This document shows positions 44,518-52,156 of a stretch of DNA of 64,000 bases, one piece after another; within the stretch, counting starts at the first letter, position 1; each line of letters begins with the position of its first letter. The notes under the pieces were generated by a model that made no database searches, was not told the DNA's origin, and saw nothing but the letters and a program-made list of their open reading frames with translations. The position numbers and the translations under genes are program-made. Source of the stretch: Varunaivibrio sulfuroxidans (lineage in GTDB: Bacteria; Pseudomonadota; Alphaproteobacteria; Rhodospirillales; Magnetovibrionaceae); contig NZ_CP119676.1 of NCBI RefSeq assembly GCF_029318635.1, forward strand, positions 1,997,001 to 2,061,000. Reading direction: 5' to 3'.

Positions 44518-45552
44518 ATGAAATATACGACGCTCGGGCGCACCGGCATCGAAGTTAGCCGTATTTGTCTCGGCACGATGACCTGGGGCCAACAAAACAC
44601 CCGCGAAGACGGCTTTGCGCAAATGGACATGGCGCTTGAAAAGGGGGTCAATTTTTTCGACACCGCCGAAATGTATTCCATTCCGCCGGCGCGGGAAACG
44701 TATGGCGCGACGGAAACGATTATCGGTCAGTGGCTGAAGGATCGCGGCGCGCGCGACAAGGTGGTGCTGGCGAGCAAGATCATCGGCCCCGGTTTCGACT
44801 GGGTGCGCGACGGCAAGGTCAAGCACAACCGAACCCATATCGAAGCGGCGCTTGACGCCAGCCTGAAGCGCTTGCAGACCGATTACCTCGACCTTTATCA
44901 ACTCCACTGGCCGGAACGCAAGACCAACTTCTTCGGCAAGCTTGATTACGTCCATGACGGGAATGACGACTTCACGCCGCTTGAGGAAACCCTGGCGGTA
45001 TTGGACGATCAGGTCAAGGCGGGCAAGGTGCGCGCCATCGGTCTGTCCAACGAAACGCCGTGGGGGGTAATGAAATACCTGGAGCTGTCGGGCCGTCTGG
45101 GTTTGGCGCGGATGGCCAGCGTGCAAAACCCCTATAACTTGCTCAACCGGTCCTTCGAAGTCGGCCTGGCCGAAGTGGCGATCCGCGAGCAATGCGGCCT
45201 GCTCGCCTATTCGCCGTTGGGGTTTGGCGTTTTGTCGGGAAAATACCTAAACGGAGCCGCGCCCGAGGGTGCGCGGGTGACGCTATTTCCGCACTATTCC
45301 CGCTATACCCAGCCGCGCGGCGTCGCCGCGACGGAGGCCTATGTCGCGATCGCGCGTAAGCACGGCCTTGATCCGGCCCAGATGGCGCTGGCGTATGTCA
45401 ATTCACGGCCTTTCACGACAGCCAACATTATTGGCGCGACGACGTCGGAGCAGTTGGCCTCGAACATTGCCTCGATCGAACTTACGCTCGATGCGGACGT
45501 TCTGGACGAGATCGAAGCGGTGCACCGCAGCAACCCCAATCCGGCGCCGTAA
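44518..45552 (+). CDS. Aldo/keto reductase (Tas/YajO-like)
   Basis: The 344-residue TIM-barrel protein has the AKR tetrad: Asp and Tyr in NFFDTAEMYSIPPARETYG, Lys in VVLASKIIGPG, His in YQLHWPERKTNFFG. C-terminal segments (AQMALAYVNSRPFTTANIIGATTSEQLASNI) match NADPH binding. It resembles E. coli Tas. Being 36 bp downstream of the FIST gene, it is probably in the same operon. The substrate is unknown. A strong hairpin terminator follows. Confidence 0.92.
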   Translation: MKYTTLGRTGIEVSRICLGTMTWGQQNTREDGFAQMDMALEKGVNFFDTAEMYSIPPARETYGATETIIGQWLKDRGARDKVVLASKIIGPGFDWVRDGKVKHNRTHIEAALDASLKRLQTDYLDLYQLHWPERKTNFFGKLDYVHDGNDDFTPLEETLAVLDDQVKAGKVRAIGLSNETPWGVMKYLELSGRLGLARMASVQNPYNLLNRSFEVGLAEVAIREQCGLLAYSPLGFGVLSGKYLNGAAPEGARVTLFPHYSRYTQPRGVAATEAYVAIARKHGLDPAQMALAYVNSRPFTTANIIGATTSEQLASNIASIELTLDADVLDEIEAVHRSNPNPAP

Positions 45553-45592
45553 CAAAATTGCTCCGATGTGTGGCCGATGCGGGTTTGTAGTG

Positions 45593-45626
45593 AAACGCGC
45601 CGGAGGAACCTTCCTCCGGCGCGTTT
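45593..45626 (+). terminator. Hairpin terminator after the aldo/keto reductase gene
   Basis: AACGCGCCGGAGG, a short loop, then CCTCCGGCGCGTTT make a long GC stem with a short T run about 40 bp after the stop. Confidence 0.75.
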
Positions 45627-45851
45627 GCATTATTGGGGGGGGCTTGTTGGGAAATACTGAAGTTCGGGCCGCCTGCGGGATCTCGAAGAAGAGGAGGGTG
45701 GCGGCGGTTGTGGGGTTCATGAGGGGAAGGGGAGACCCCACCAACCGCCGCCTGGGTCGGGCGAAGAATAAGACGGAAACTTCAGCCCGATGTCGGTTCA
45801 CCCGGTCGTGCGTGGGAAAGCGTGTGCGCGCCGAGGGTATCGAAGAAAAAA

Positions 45852-46100
45852 CTACAGTTTCGGTTTCCGGTTGACTTCGGATGCGACCGAAGCGGTATCG
45901 GTGCGGGCCTTTTGCAGCGCGGCTTGCCGTTGCGCCTGGACCTCGTTTCGGGCGACCGTGCGCCAATCCGGGCCGCGTTCGATCTTATTGTAGGAGACGA
46001 CGCCGAAGAACGATGCGACGACCGCCAGCACGAAGATATAGGCCGTGAGGGGCTTTTTCGATTGCGTGTTTTGCTTGGCGTTGGCGGTCGGCGTGAGCAT
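45852..46100 (-). CDS. Small single-helix membrane protein, KPLTAY family, member 1
   Basis: The 82-residue product reads MLTPTANAKQNTQSKKPLTAYIFVLAVVASFFGVVSYNKIERGPDW, followed by a charged alanine-rich coil (VARNEVQAQRQAALQKARTDTAS). It has one transmembrane helix at about residues 17-36. The motif KKPLTAYxF with the helix and SYNK is shared with the 32-residue protein encoded 186 bp upstream. The start at 46100 is supported by AGGAGAA nine bases upstream. I do not recognise the family. An operator-like block shared with its paralogue lies 87 bp upstream. Confidence 0.7.
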   Translation of the reverse strand: MLTPTANAKQNTQSKKPLTAYIFVLAVVASFFGVVSYNKIERGPDWRTVARNEVQAQRQAALQKARTDTASVASEVNRKPKL

Positions 46101-46186
46101 CGGCGGGTTCTCCTGTGTAGCGGGGCTTTTGTCGGTAAACGTACCTGCGCTCCGCATGATCTTCGGCAGGTCTAGCAGACCCCTTT

Positions 46187-46223
46187 TGAACCGTTCCTGA
46201 ACCGGGCGTTCATTTTCAATTCA
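46187..46223 (-). promoter_or_regulatory. Four-half-site operator-like block, copy 1
   Basis: On the plus strand the 37 bp read TGAAC-N6-TGAAC-N5-GTTCA-N6-ATTCA: two direct half-sites, then their inverted complements, with starts 11, 10 and 11 bp apart. It matches the block at 46450-46486 at 29 of 37 positions, with differences mostly in the spacers. This is expected of a symmetrically bound regulator. It lies 87 bp upstream of member 1. Confidence 0.65.
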
Positions 46224-46285
46224 GCCAGGAACGGTTTCGGCGCGATAGGGGGCGGACTCGCCGTGGGGGGGCCCGCCCCACGGAG

Positions 46286-46384
46286 TCAAATCGCGCCGGA
46301 AAGCACCTTGTCGTAGGAAATGGCGAGAAAAAAAACCGTGCTCGCACCGATGATAAAAAGATAAGCGGTTAGGGGCTTACGCAT
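46286..46384 (-). CDS. Miniature single-helix membrane protein, KPLTAY family, member 2
   Basis: The 32-residue protein, which is essentially one transmembrane helix with short flanks, starts MRKPLTAYLFIIGAS and continues TVFFLAISYDKVLSGAI. It is the core of member 1 without its N- and C-terminal extensions: (K/R)KPLTAYxF, a hydrophobic run with FF, then SYxK. AAGGAGA lies a few bases upstream of the ATG at 46384, as strong a ribosome binding site as any in the window. An operator-like block shared with member 1 is 66 bp upstream. It may be a regulatory or stabilising membrane microprotein; nothing more can be said. Confidence 0.65.
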   Translation of the reverse strand: MRKPLTAYLFIIGASTVFFLAISYDKVLSGAI

Positions 46385-46449
46385 TTTTAGGTCTCCTTGC
46401 GGGTGTTGTCCGGGGTTGTCATGTTGACGCCAAGATATAGGATAGCGGG

Positions 46450-46486
46450 TGAACCGGCCCTGAACTTGACGTTCATTACCCATTCA
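46450..46486 (-). promoter_or_regulatory. Four-half-site operator-like block, copy 2
   Basis: The same TGAAC, TGAAC, GTTCA, ATTCA array as at 46187-46223, with identical spacing. Further TTCA repeats at about 11-bp steps continue to 46506. On the minus strand it runs into TATCCTATAT, a plausible -10 region for member 2, so the half-sites would cover the -35 region. It also lies about 120 bp upstream of the divergent thpR. Confidence 0.65.
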
Positions 46487-46547
46487 TTTCAGGTTCATCG
46501 CGGGTTCAGTCTCGCCCCGGCTTTGATGTCTCTTCGCGCGCGCGTAT

Positions 46548-46593
46548 GCGGGCATATGCGCGAAGATAATGCGGGCATATGCGCGAAAATAAT
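46548..46593. repeat. 23-bp direct tandem duplication upstream of thpR
   Basis: Two units beginning GCGGGCATATGCGCGAA differ at one position and each holds the palindrome GCATATGC. It lies directly before the thpR ribosome binding site, so it may alter the leader. Confidence 0.8.
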
Positions 46594-46606
46594 GAAGGGA
46601 GACGCC

Positions 46607-47173
46607 GTGTTTCGCCTCTTCGTCGCCATCGGATTGCCGCACCCGCTTCCCGATGGCTTGGACGCCCTACGTAGGGAATTGCCCGGGGCCAAGTGGGTGG
46701 CGTCGGACAATCTGCACCTGACCCTGCGTTTCATCGGCGCGGTGGATGAAAGCGCCGTCGCCGAGATCAACGTCGCCCTGGCGACGCTTAGTGCGCCGCC
46801 GTTGATCGTAAGGCCGACGGCGGTCGGCGTTTTTTCTCGACATAACATCCCCGCTCACGGCCACATGGCCCACACCCTGTGGCTGGGGGTCGAGGCGCGG
46901 CCCGACCTGATGGCGCTGGCGCAAAGGATCGACGCGTTGATGGCGGCCCGGGGGATCGGGGCGCGGGAGCGGGATTTCTTTCCCCACGTGACGCTGGCCC
47001 GTCTGAAACGAGTCCGTGAGCAGGACCTCGAAGCCTATCTCGCCCGCGCTGGCCGGGTGCGCGTCGCCCCCGTCGCGGCGGACCGCTGTACCCTTTACCG
47101 CAGCGATCAGGCCGAAGACGGTGTTCGCTACGTGGCGCTGCGAAGCTATCCGCTGGACGGCGCCGCGCCCTGA
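46607..47173 (+). CDS. thpR: RNA 2',3'-cyclic phosphodiesterase (2'-5' RNA ligase family) ThpR
   Basis: The 188-residue protein starts from GTG 46607 (MFRLFVAIGLPHPL), which has AGGGAG six bases upstream; ATG 46592 is an alternative. It carries two HxTx motifs, HLTLRFIGAV and HVTLARLKRV, the catalytic pair of the 2H phosphoesterase superfamily. The family opens RNA 2',3'-cyclic phosphates and can join 2'-5' ends. Its 3' end overlaps the convergent HAD gene by 28 bp. Confidence 0.9.
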   Translation: MFRLFVAIGLPHPLPDGLDALRRELPGAKWVASDNLHLTLRFIGAVDESAVAEINVALATLSAPPLIVRPTAVGVFSRHNIPAHGHMAHTLWLGVEARPDLMALAQRIDALMAARGIGARERDFFPHVTLARLKRVREQDLEAYLARAGRVRVAPVAADRCTLYRSDQAEDGVRYVALRSYPLDGAAP

Positions 47174-47847
47174 TCGCCGTCGAGACGTGCGAGCAAGGCG
47201 TTGAGGCGCGTCATATCGGCAAAAACGTCAAGCGCCCCGGCGTCCCGCAGCCGGGCGTCATGACCGGGAGCGATGTGCCCGCCGCCGATGAAGCCCAATA
47301 CGCGCATGCCCGCGCCGACCCCGGCCTGGACCCCGGCGAGGCTGTCCTCGATAACCACCGTGTGGGTGGGATCGGCGGCCATCGTTTCGGCGGCGAACAG
47401 AAAAAGATCGGGGGCGGGTTTGCCGTGGGCGACTTGTCCGGCGCTGAACAGATGGCCATCGAAATAATCGATCAAATGGGTCAGGGTCAGCGAATGGCGG
47501 ATTTTTTCCGACGATCCACTGGAGGCGACGCACTTGGCGAAGGGGCATTTCTTCAGGGCCTTGCCGATGCCGGGCATGGCCTTTAGGTCCCGCTCGAAGG
47601 CCAGCAGGTCACGGCGGCGGACCTCCTGCTCGAAGTCGGGGGGCAAGGCGACGGCGTCTTCGCGTTGAATGTGCGCCTGAACGGCGGGCAAGGAAATGCC
47701 GGTGAAGCGCGCCCGGCATTGGGCCGGACTAATGGTCAGCCCCAACGTCTTCAAGTATGCCGAAAGGACGTGGCTGGCGATCAATTCGGAATCCACCAGG
47801 ACGCCGTCGCAGTCGAAGATGACCAGATCGATGGGGAAGGAGAGCAT
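47146..47847 (-). CDS. HAD-family phosphatase (phosphoglycolate phosphatase / beta-PGM-like)
   Basis: The 233-residue HAD hydrolase has nucleophile motif I VIFDCDGVLVDSE, motif II CVASSGSSEKI, Lys in GKPAPDLFLFAAE and motif IV VVIEDSLAGVQAG. The alpha-helical cap after motif I is of the subfamily IA type. It starts at 47847, 13 bp after the fructosamine-kinase-like gene. The substrate is not readable, but the operon suggests a phosphosugar or related metabolite. The 3' end overlaps thpR. Confidence 0.9.
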   Translation of the reverse strand: MLSFPIDLVIFDCDGVLVDSELIASHVLSAYLKTLGLTISPAQCRARFTGISLPAVQAHIQREDAVALPPDFEQEVRRRDLLAFERDLKAMPGIGKALKKCPFAKCVASSGSSEKIRHSLTLTHLIDYFDGHLFSAGQVAHGKPAPDLFLFAAETMAADPTHTVVIEDSLAGVQAGVGAGMRVLGFIGGGHIAPGHDARLRDAGALDVFADMTRLNALLARLDGDQGAAPSSG

Positions 47848-47860
47848 GCTTTTTCCGATT

Positions 47861-48718
47861 CTAATGGCCGAAGCGGCGCAAGGTGGTGTCCACCGAACGG
47901 ACGTACGATCCGCCGAATAGGCGGACGTGGACCAAAAGGGGGTAAAGGTTATAAATGTCCCGGCGGCACTCGAAAAAACCGGGTCGAATAGGGCGTATTT
48001 CGTTGTAGCGGTTGAAAAAATCATGCCCGAAGGTGGCGAACAGGGTGGTGAAAGCCAGTTCGATCTCCCGGTCGGAAAAAGAAATCGCGGGGTCGATGAA
48101 GCCGCTGATGCGGTTTTGGTGAACCAGAATATTGCCCGTCCACAAATCGCCATGGATTAACGCCGGCGCCTCGGGCGCGTCGAGCCAGCGCTCCAGGTGG
48201 TCGGCGAGGCGACGTACGCGCAACCAAATCTCTTGCGGTAGGCGGTCCGCCCGATGGGCCTCGTCCGCCATGTGTACCAAACGGTGGCTGCGAAAAAAAT
48301 CGATCCATCGGGGAGTCCACGGGTTGGGTTGGGGGAGGCCCCCGATCACGGTGTCGTAGAAATAGCCGAAGCCTTGCGCCGAGGTTACGCCGTGAAGATC
48401 GGCGATCAAATCCGCGGCATGGCGTTGCGCCGCCGCGCCCAGCGCCCCGCCCGAGGGCAGCAGCGTTTCAAGCAAAAGACCGGGTTCACGGAACAGGACA
48501 TCGGGCAGCGGTAGGCGGCTGCGCCGGCGCAAATCCGAAAGCATCGCCCCCTCGATGTCCACGCCGCTTTGTGGGTCGCCGACCTTGGCGACAATGGCGC
48601 GCCCGTCGGCCAGGGTGACGCGATAGACATCGCCGACGCAGCCCCCGCCGAGCGGCGCGGCGTCGACCACCGCGCTTTGGGCGGCGGCGGCGATGCGGGC
48701 GAGAACGGCTTGTTCCAT
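47861..48718 (-). CDS. Fructosamine/ketosamine 3-kinase family protein
   Basis: The 285-residue protein has the aminoglycoside-phosphotransferase-like fold: GDVYRVTLADGRAIVAKVG (ATP-binding Lys), the catalytic loop ALIHGDLWTGNILV and the Mg-binding GFIDPAISFSDREIELAFTTLF. The sequence around FFECRRDIYNLYPLLVHVRLFGGSYV is characteristic of FN3K homologues. Bacterial FN3K homologues phosphorylate protein-bound ribulosamines and erythrulosamines. It sits between an LMW phosphatase and a HAD phosphatase with gaps of 12 and 13 bp, so the three form one operon. Confidence 0.92.
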   Translation of the reverse strand: MEQAVLARIAAAAQSAVVDAAPLGGGCVGDVYRVTLADGRAIVAKVGDPQSGVDIEGAMLSDLRRRSRLPLPDVLFREPGLLLETLLPSGGALGAAAQRHAADLIADLHGVTSAQGFGYFYDTVIGGLPQPNPWTPRWIDFFRSHRLVHMADEAHRADRLPQEIWLRVRRLADHLERWLDAPEAPALIHGDLWTGNILVHQNRISGFIDPAISFSDREIELAFTTLFATFGHDFFNRYNEIRPIRPGFFECRRDIYNLYPLLVHVRLFGGSYVRSVDTTLRRFGH

Positions 48719-48730
48719 TGTCTGCGACCG

Positions 48731-49198
48731 CTACAGGTGTTTCTTACGGATGTCGTCGAGCAGGCCGCGCGCCGCCGCCTCAATCATGTCGTACACGCCG
48801 TCGAAGCCACCGTGATAGTAGGGGTCGGGCACTTCGCGCACCCCTATATGGGGGGCGAAATCGAGGAACATGGACAGTTTTTCGGCCATCCGCGGCGGGC
48901 ATATGGCTTGCAGATTGCGGTGGTTCTCGCGGTCCATGGCGAGAACGTAATCGAAACGCTCGAAATCCTCGGTGGTCGCCTGGCGACCGCGCAGGGCGGA
49001 GATGTTGATGCCGCGCCTTTTCGCCTCGTCCTGCGCCCGCGGGTCGGGGGCCTCGCCGATATGGTAGGCGTGCGTGCCTGCCGAATCGACATGAATTTGC
49101 GCCTCCAGTCCCTCTTCGCGCACCAGATGACGAAACACGCCTTCCGCCGTCGGCGAACGGCAAATATTACCAAGACAGACAAATAATACGTTAACCAC
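48731..49198 (-). CDS. Low-molecular-weight protein-tyrosine phosphatase
   Basis: The 155-residue protein starts VNVLFVCLGNICRSPTAEGVFRHL with the P-loop C-x5-R-S near the N terminus. The general-acid Asp is in EVPDPYYHGGFDGVYDMIEAA. The GTG at 49198, with AAAGGGG upstream, fits the family length; an upstream ATG at 49225 is possible. LMW phosphatases act on phosphotyrosine, and the human LMW-PTP-A homologue also acts on protein-bound ribulosamine 5-phosphate. It is the first gene of the FN3K operon. Confidence 0.93.
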   Translation of the reverse strand: MVNVLFVCLGNICRSPTAEGVFRHLVREEGLEAQIHVDSAGTHAYHIGEAPDPRAQDEAKRRGINISALRGRQATTEDFERFDYVLAMDRENHRNLQAICPPRMAEKLSMFLDFAPHIGVREVPDPYYHGGFDGVYDMIEAAARGLLDDIRKKHL

Positions 49199-49321
49199 GC
49201 GCGCCCCTTTCGCCCAGTATCCCATTTCGTGAGCGGAATTATCCCGAAGCGCTCCCTTTTGCGCAAGCCATTCCGTCGCGGCGGAACCGGGGAGGATGGC
49301 GGATCCGAAACGATGCCGGGG

Positions 49322-50140
49322 TTACGGGCGGGGAAAATCGCGTAGGCGCACGGCGTTGAAATCCGACAGATTATTGTGCCTGATGACTTGGCGAACGGAC
49401 TCGATATAAGCCCTCTTGCGTTCGGAATAGGGTTCCAGATGTTCGGCCAGGGCGAGGCCGGTGATCGCCGCGCCGCGCGCGCGCAAGGCGCTGCGCCGGG
49501 CGCGAAAATCGGCGTAGGCCGGATTGGAATTGAGGTTCGCCATATAGGCGCGCACCGCGGCGGCGATGGTGGGGAAGGTGCGGACCTTGAACGATCCGTC
49601 GCCGCCGTCGGGGACGATTCCCGATTGACGGTCGTCGTAGGTGCGTTGACCAAAAAAGGCATTGCCCTCGCGCGTGAACCGCGAGGTTCCCCATGCCGAT
49701 TCGATGGCCCCCTGGGCGAGGGCGAGGGATGTCGGGATGATATCCACCCGATCAAGGGCCTTTCGGGCGTCGGCGTCTCCGGCGTGGGCTTTTTTCTCCA
49801 ATGCGGCGCGCTTTGCGCGGAGTCGCCGATTTTCCATGATGATGTGCGGCAGCAAGATACGAATAAACATATCCTTACGCGCCTGGAGGTCGGAAACTTT
49901 GGAAAGATCGGCCCGTAGGCTGACCAAGAAGCGGTGGGGGGGAACGACGCCGTTTTCGCGGACCGCGTTCAAGTCGTAATCAATATTCTTGCGGACATCC
50001 GCCAGGGTCTGGCGCGGCGATGACGTTCCCCAAAAATATCCGGCGATCGCCCCCGCTAAGACCAGGGCAGCGGCGGTGGCGATAACCCGTCGTGGATTGG
50101 GTGGGGGAGGTTTCATTTCGGTTTTTCGATTTGCGGGCAT
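49322..50140 (-). CDS. Bax-like glucosaminidase-domain protein
   Basis: The 272-residue protein has an N-terminal membrane anchor or signal (VIATAAALVLAGAIAGYFWG, about residues 19-38). A glucosaminidase domain follows, with IPTSLALAQGAIESAWGTSRFTREGNAFFGQRTY (catalytic Glu in AIESAWG) and FPTIAAAVRAYMANLNSNPAYADFRARRSALR. The pattern is that of E. coli Bax and related murein hydrolases, which cleave GlcNAc-MurNAc linkages. It probably acts in the periplasm. Single gene, upstream of the FN3K operon. Confidence 0.9.
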   Translation of the reverse strand: MPANRKTEMKPPPPNPRRVIATAAALVLAGAIAGYFWGTSSPRQTLADVRKNIDYDLNAVRENGVVPPHRFLVSLRADLSKVSDLQARKDMFIRILLPHIIMENRRLRAKRAALEKKAHAGDADARKALDRVDIIPTSLALAQGAIESAWGTSRFTREGNAFFGQRTYDDRQSGIVPDGGDGSFKVRTFPTIAAAVRAYMANLNSNPAYADFRARRSALRARGAAITGLALAEHLEPYSERKRAYIESVRQVIRHNNLSDFNAVRLRDFPRP

Positions 50141-50257
50141 GAAGTTCAGGCGACCACGATTGACGCCGTTAAGTCAATACGGTCGCGGGTGTCCCGGCCA
50201 CCGCCGCCCCATCGCCGGGGAGAGAAAAACAGAAAAAACGCCATAAAGGGGTGAAAC

Positions 50258-50611
50258 ATGGAAAAAGGCGCTTATATGGGAGTCTACCGTGTCAATGAAC
50301 AAAAACCGGTCCGCCGAGCGATGGCGTCGTCTCGAAAAGAGATCGGAAAGGTGGTGGTCATGGCGAAAGCGCTTGCGTGTGGCAGTATTTTACAAAATGC
50401 GTTGCTTCATATGGAACAGGGAAATACAGCCCTTGCGAATTCGAGCTTGAAGGCGTTGGTAGGCTGTCCCTGCGATAAAAATAAAAACAAAAACTGCATA
50501 TACGCCGACGATTGCGCCGTCCAGGACGTTATCGAGGGCTTTCATCAGATTCAGGGCGGTGGCGGCCCCTCGCCGGCGCCAAGGCGGGCGAGTTTCGCGC
50601 AGGCCGGGTGA
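50258..50611 (+). CDS. Hypothetical cysteine-containing small protein
   Basis: The 117-residue product has a clear ribosome binding site (AAAGGGGTG) before the ATG at 50258. The middle (MAKALACGSILQNALLHMEQGNTALANSSLKAL) looks helical. It is followed by GCPCDKNKNKNCIYADDC, four cysteines that could bind metal, and a low-complexity C terminus. Codon use is more AT-rich than in the neighbours, and I do not recognise a family. A minus-strand frame with a hydrophobic stretch covers the same bases (50390-50725), so coding direction is not fully settled. Confidence 0.42.
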   Translation: MEKGAYMGVYRVNEQKPVRRAMASSRKEIGKVVVMAKALACGSILQNALLHMEQGNTALANSSLKALVGCPCDKNKNKNCIYADDCAVQDVIEGFHQIQGGGGPSPAPRRASFAQAG

Positions 50612-50766
50612 CTTCGGCCCCGCAATACGACCCCGCAACACGATCCCGCAACACGATCGTGTACCGCGTAAAATTGCGCGGGGATGTTTCGTTTTTCTTC
50701 GCCGCCACCGCCCTTGTGCCGCCAAGGGGCGGGTCGTCGAGGCGTCCGCGCGCCGATGCGGGAAGT

Positions 50767-51999
50767 CTAAGCGCCTTTGCGCACCTTGCCCAGCAAACGC
50801 AGCCGGAGCGCGTTGAGGCGAATGAAGCCCTCGGCGTCGTGTTGGTCGTAGACCGAATCTTCCTCGAATGTCACCACCGCTTCGTTATAGATCGAATTGG
50901 GCGACTTGCGTCCGGTGATGATGACGTTGCCCTTGTACAATTTCATGCGCACGGTGCCGCAAACCGGCGCGGACGCCGCATCGATCGCCGCTTGCAGCAT
51001 CTCGCGCTCGGGGGCGAACCAGAACCCGTTATAGACCATTTCGGCGTATTGCGGCATCAGGGCGTCTTTTTGGTGCGCCGCGCCGCGGTCCAGGGTGATC
51101 GATTCGATCGCCCGACGGGCGTGCTGCAAGACGGTGCCGCCCGGCGTTTCATAAACGCCGCGCGACTTCATGCCGACGAAGCGGTTCTCGACGATATCGA
51201 TGCAGCCGATGCCGTTGGCCCCACCCAGGGCGTTTAGTTTGGCGAGAAGGGTCGCCGGGGAAAGAGCCTCGCCGTTGACGGCGACGGGATCGCCCTTGTC
51301 GAAGTCGATGGTGATTTCGGTGGGCGTGTCAGGGGCCGCCATCGGGGTCACCATGCGCGACAGGATCAGGTCGTAATCGGGTTCGGCCCAGGGGTCCTCA
51401 AGGACCTTACCTTCCGAGGAGATGTGCAAAAGATTGGCGTCCTGGGAGAACGGCGCTTCGCCGCGCTTGTCCTTGGGCACCGGAATTTGGTTCTTTTCGG
51501 CGTATTCGATCAGGCGGCTGCGTGAGGTCAGATCCCATTCGCGCCAGGGCGCGATAATCTTGATATCGGGGTTGTTGGCGTAATAGCCGAGCTCGAAGCG
51601 GACCTGGTCGTTACCCTTGCCGGTGGCCCCGTGCGCGACCGCGTCGGCGCCCACTTCGCGGGCGATTTCGATCTGGCGCTTGGCGATCAACGGTCGCGCG
51701 ATCGACGTGCCCAAGAGGTAGGCGCCTTCGTAAAGGGCGTTGGCGCGGAACATCGGGAAGACGTAATCGCGGACGAATTCCTCGCGCAGGTCCTCGATGA
51801 AGATCTGCTTGATCCCCATCATTTCGGCCTTCTTGCGTGCCGGCTCCAACTCCTCGCCCTGGCCCAGATCGGCGGTGAAGGTGACGACCTCACAGCGGTA
51901 GGTATCGCGCAACCATTTCAAAATGATCGAGGTGTCCAATCCGCCGGAATAGGCGAGAACCACTTTTTTAATGTCTGCGCTTTTAATGTCTGCGCTCAT
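50767..51999 (-). CDS. argG: Argininosuccinate synthase ArgG
   Basis: The 410-residue protein has the P-loop [55 protein letters not shown], and the citrulline- and aspartate-binding segments [30 protein letters not shown]. It catalyses ATP-dependent joining of citrulline and aspartate in arginine synthesis. The N terminus, [12 protein letters not shown], contains an in-frame 15-bp duplication (SADIK repeated). It stands alone. Confidence 0.97.
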   Translation of the reverse strand: MSADIKSADIKKVVLAYSGGLDTSIILKWLRDTYRCEVVTFTADLGQGEELEPARKKAEMMGIKQIFIEDLREEFVRDYVFPMFRANALYEGAYLLGTSIARPLIAKRQIEIAREVGADAVAHGATGKGNDQVRFELGYYANNPDIKIIAPWREWDLTSRSRLIEYAEKNQIPVPKDKRGEAPFSQDANLLHISSEGKVLEDPWAEPDYDLILSRMVTPMAAPDTPTEITIDFDKGDPVAVNGEALSPATLLAKLNALGGANGIGCIDIVENRFVGMKSRGVYETPGGTVLQHARRAIESITLDRGAAHQKDALMPQYAEMVYNGFWFAPEREMLQAAIDAASAPVCGTVRMKLYKGNVIITGRKSPNSIYNEAVVTFEEDSVYDQHDAEGFIRLNALRLRLLGKVRKGA

Positions 52000-52156
52000 C
52001 GGTAACGTCCCTTGTTGATTGGGGCTGAAGCCGCGAGGAATGAAATGAAGGCTTTACAAATCGCGGCAAATCGCGCGCAGTATAGGGCAATTGTCAAGCA
52101 GGGCAAGGGGGCGCACGTGTCCAAATACGACGTGCGCCCATCCATAGGGGGGGAAC

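Noticed and set aside
45566..45874. A plus-strand frame beginning MCGRCGF, reminiscent of the MCGR start of SRAP/YedK proteins
   Set aside because: Only the first four residues match. The frame runs through a terminator hairpin and has no downstream SRAP motifs.
50390..50725. A minus-strand frame with a hydrophobic helix at 50390-50725
   Set aside because: No ribosome binding site was seen before a plausible start, and the plus-strand frame has a good one. Mentioned with the plus-strand gene as unresolved rather than called.
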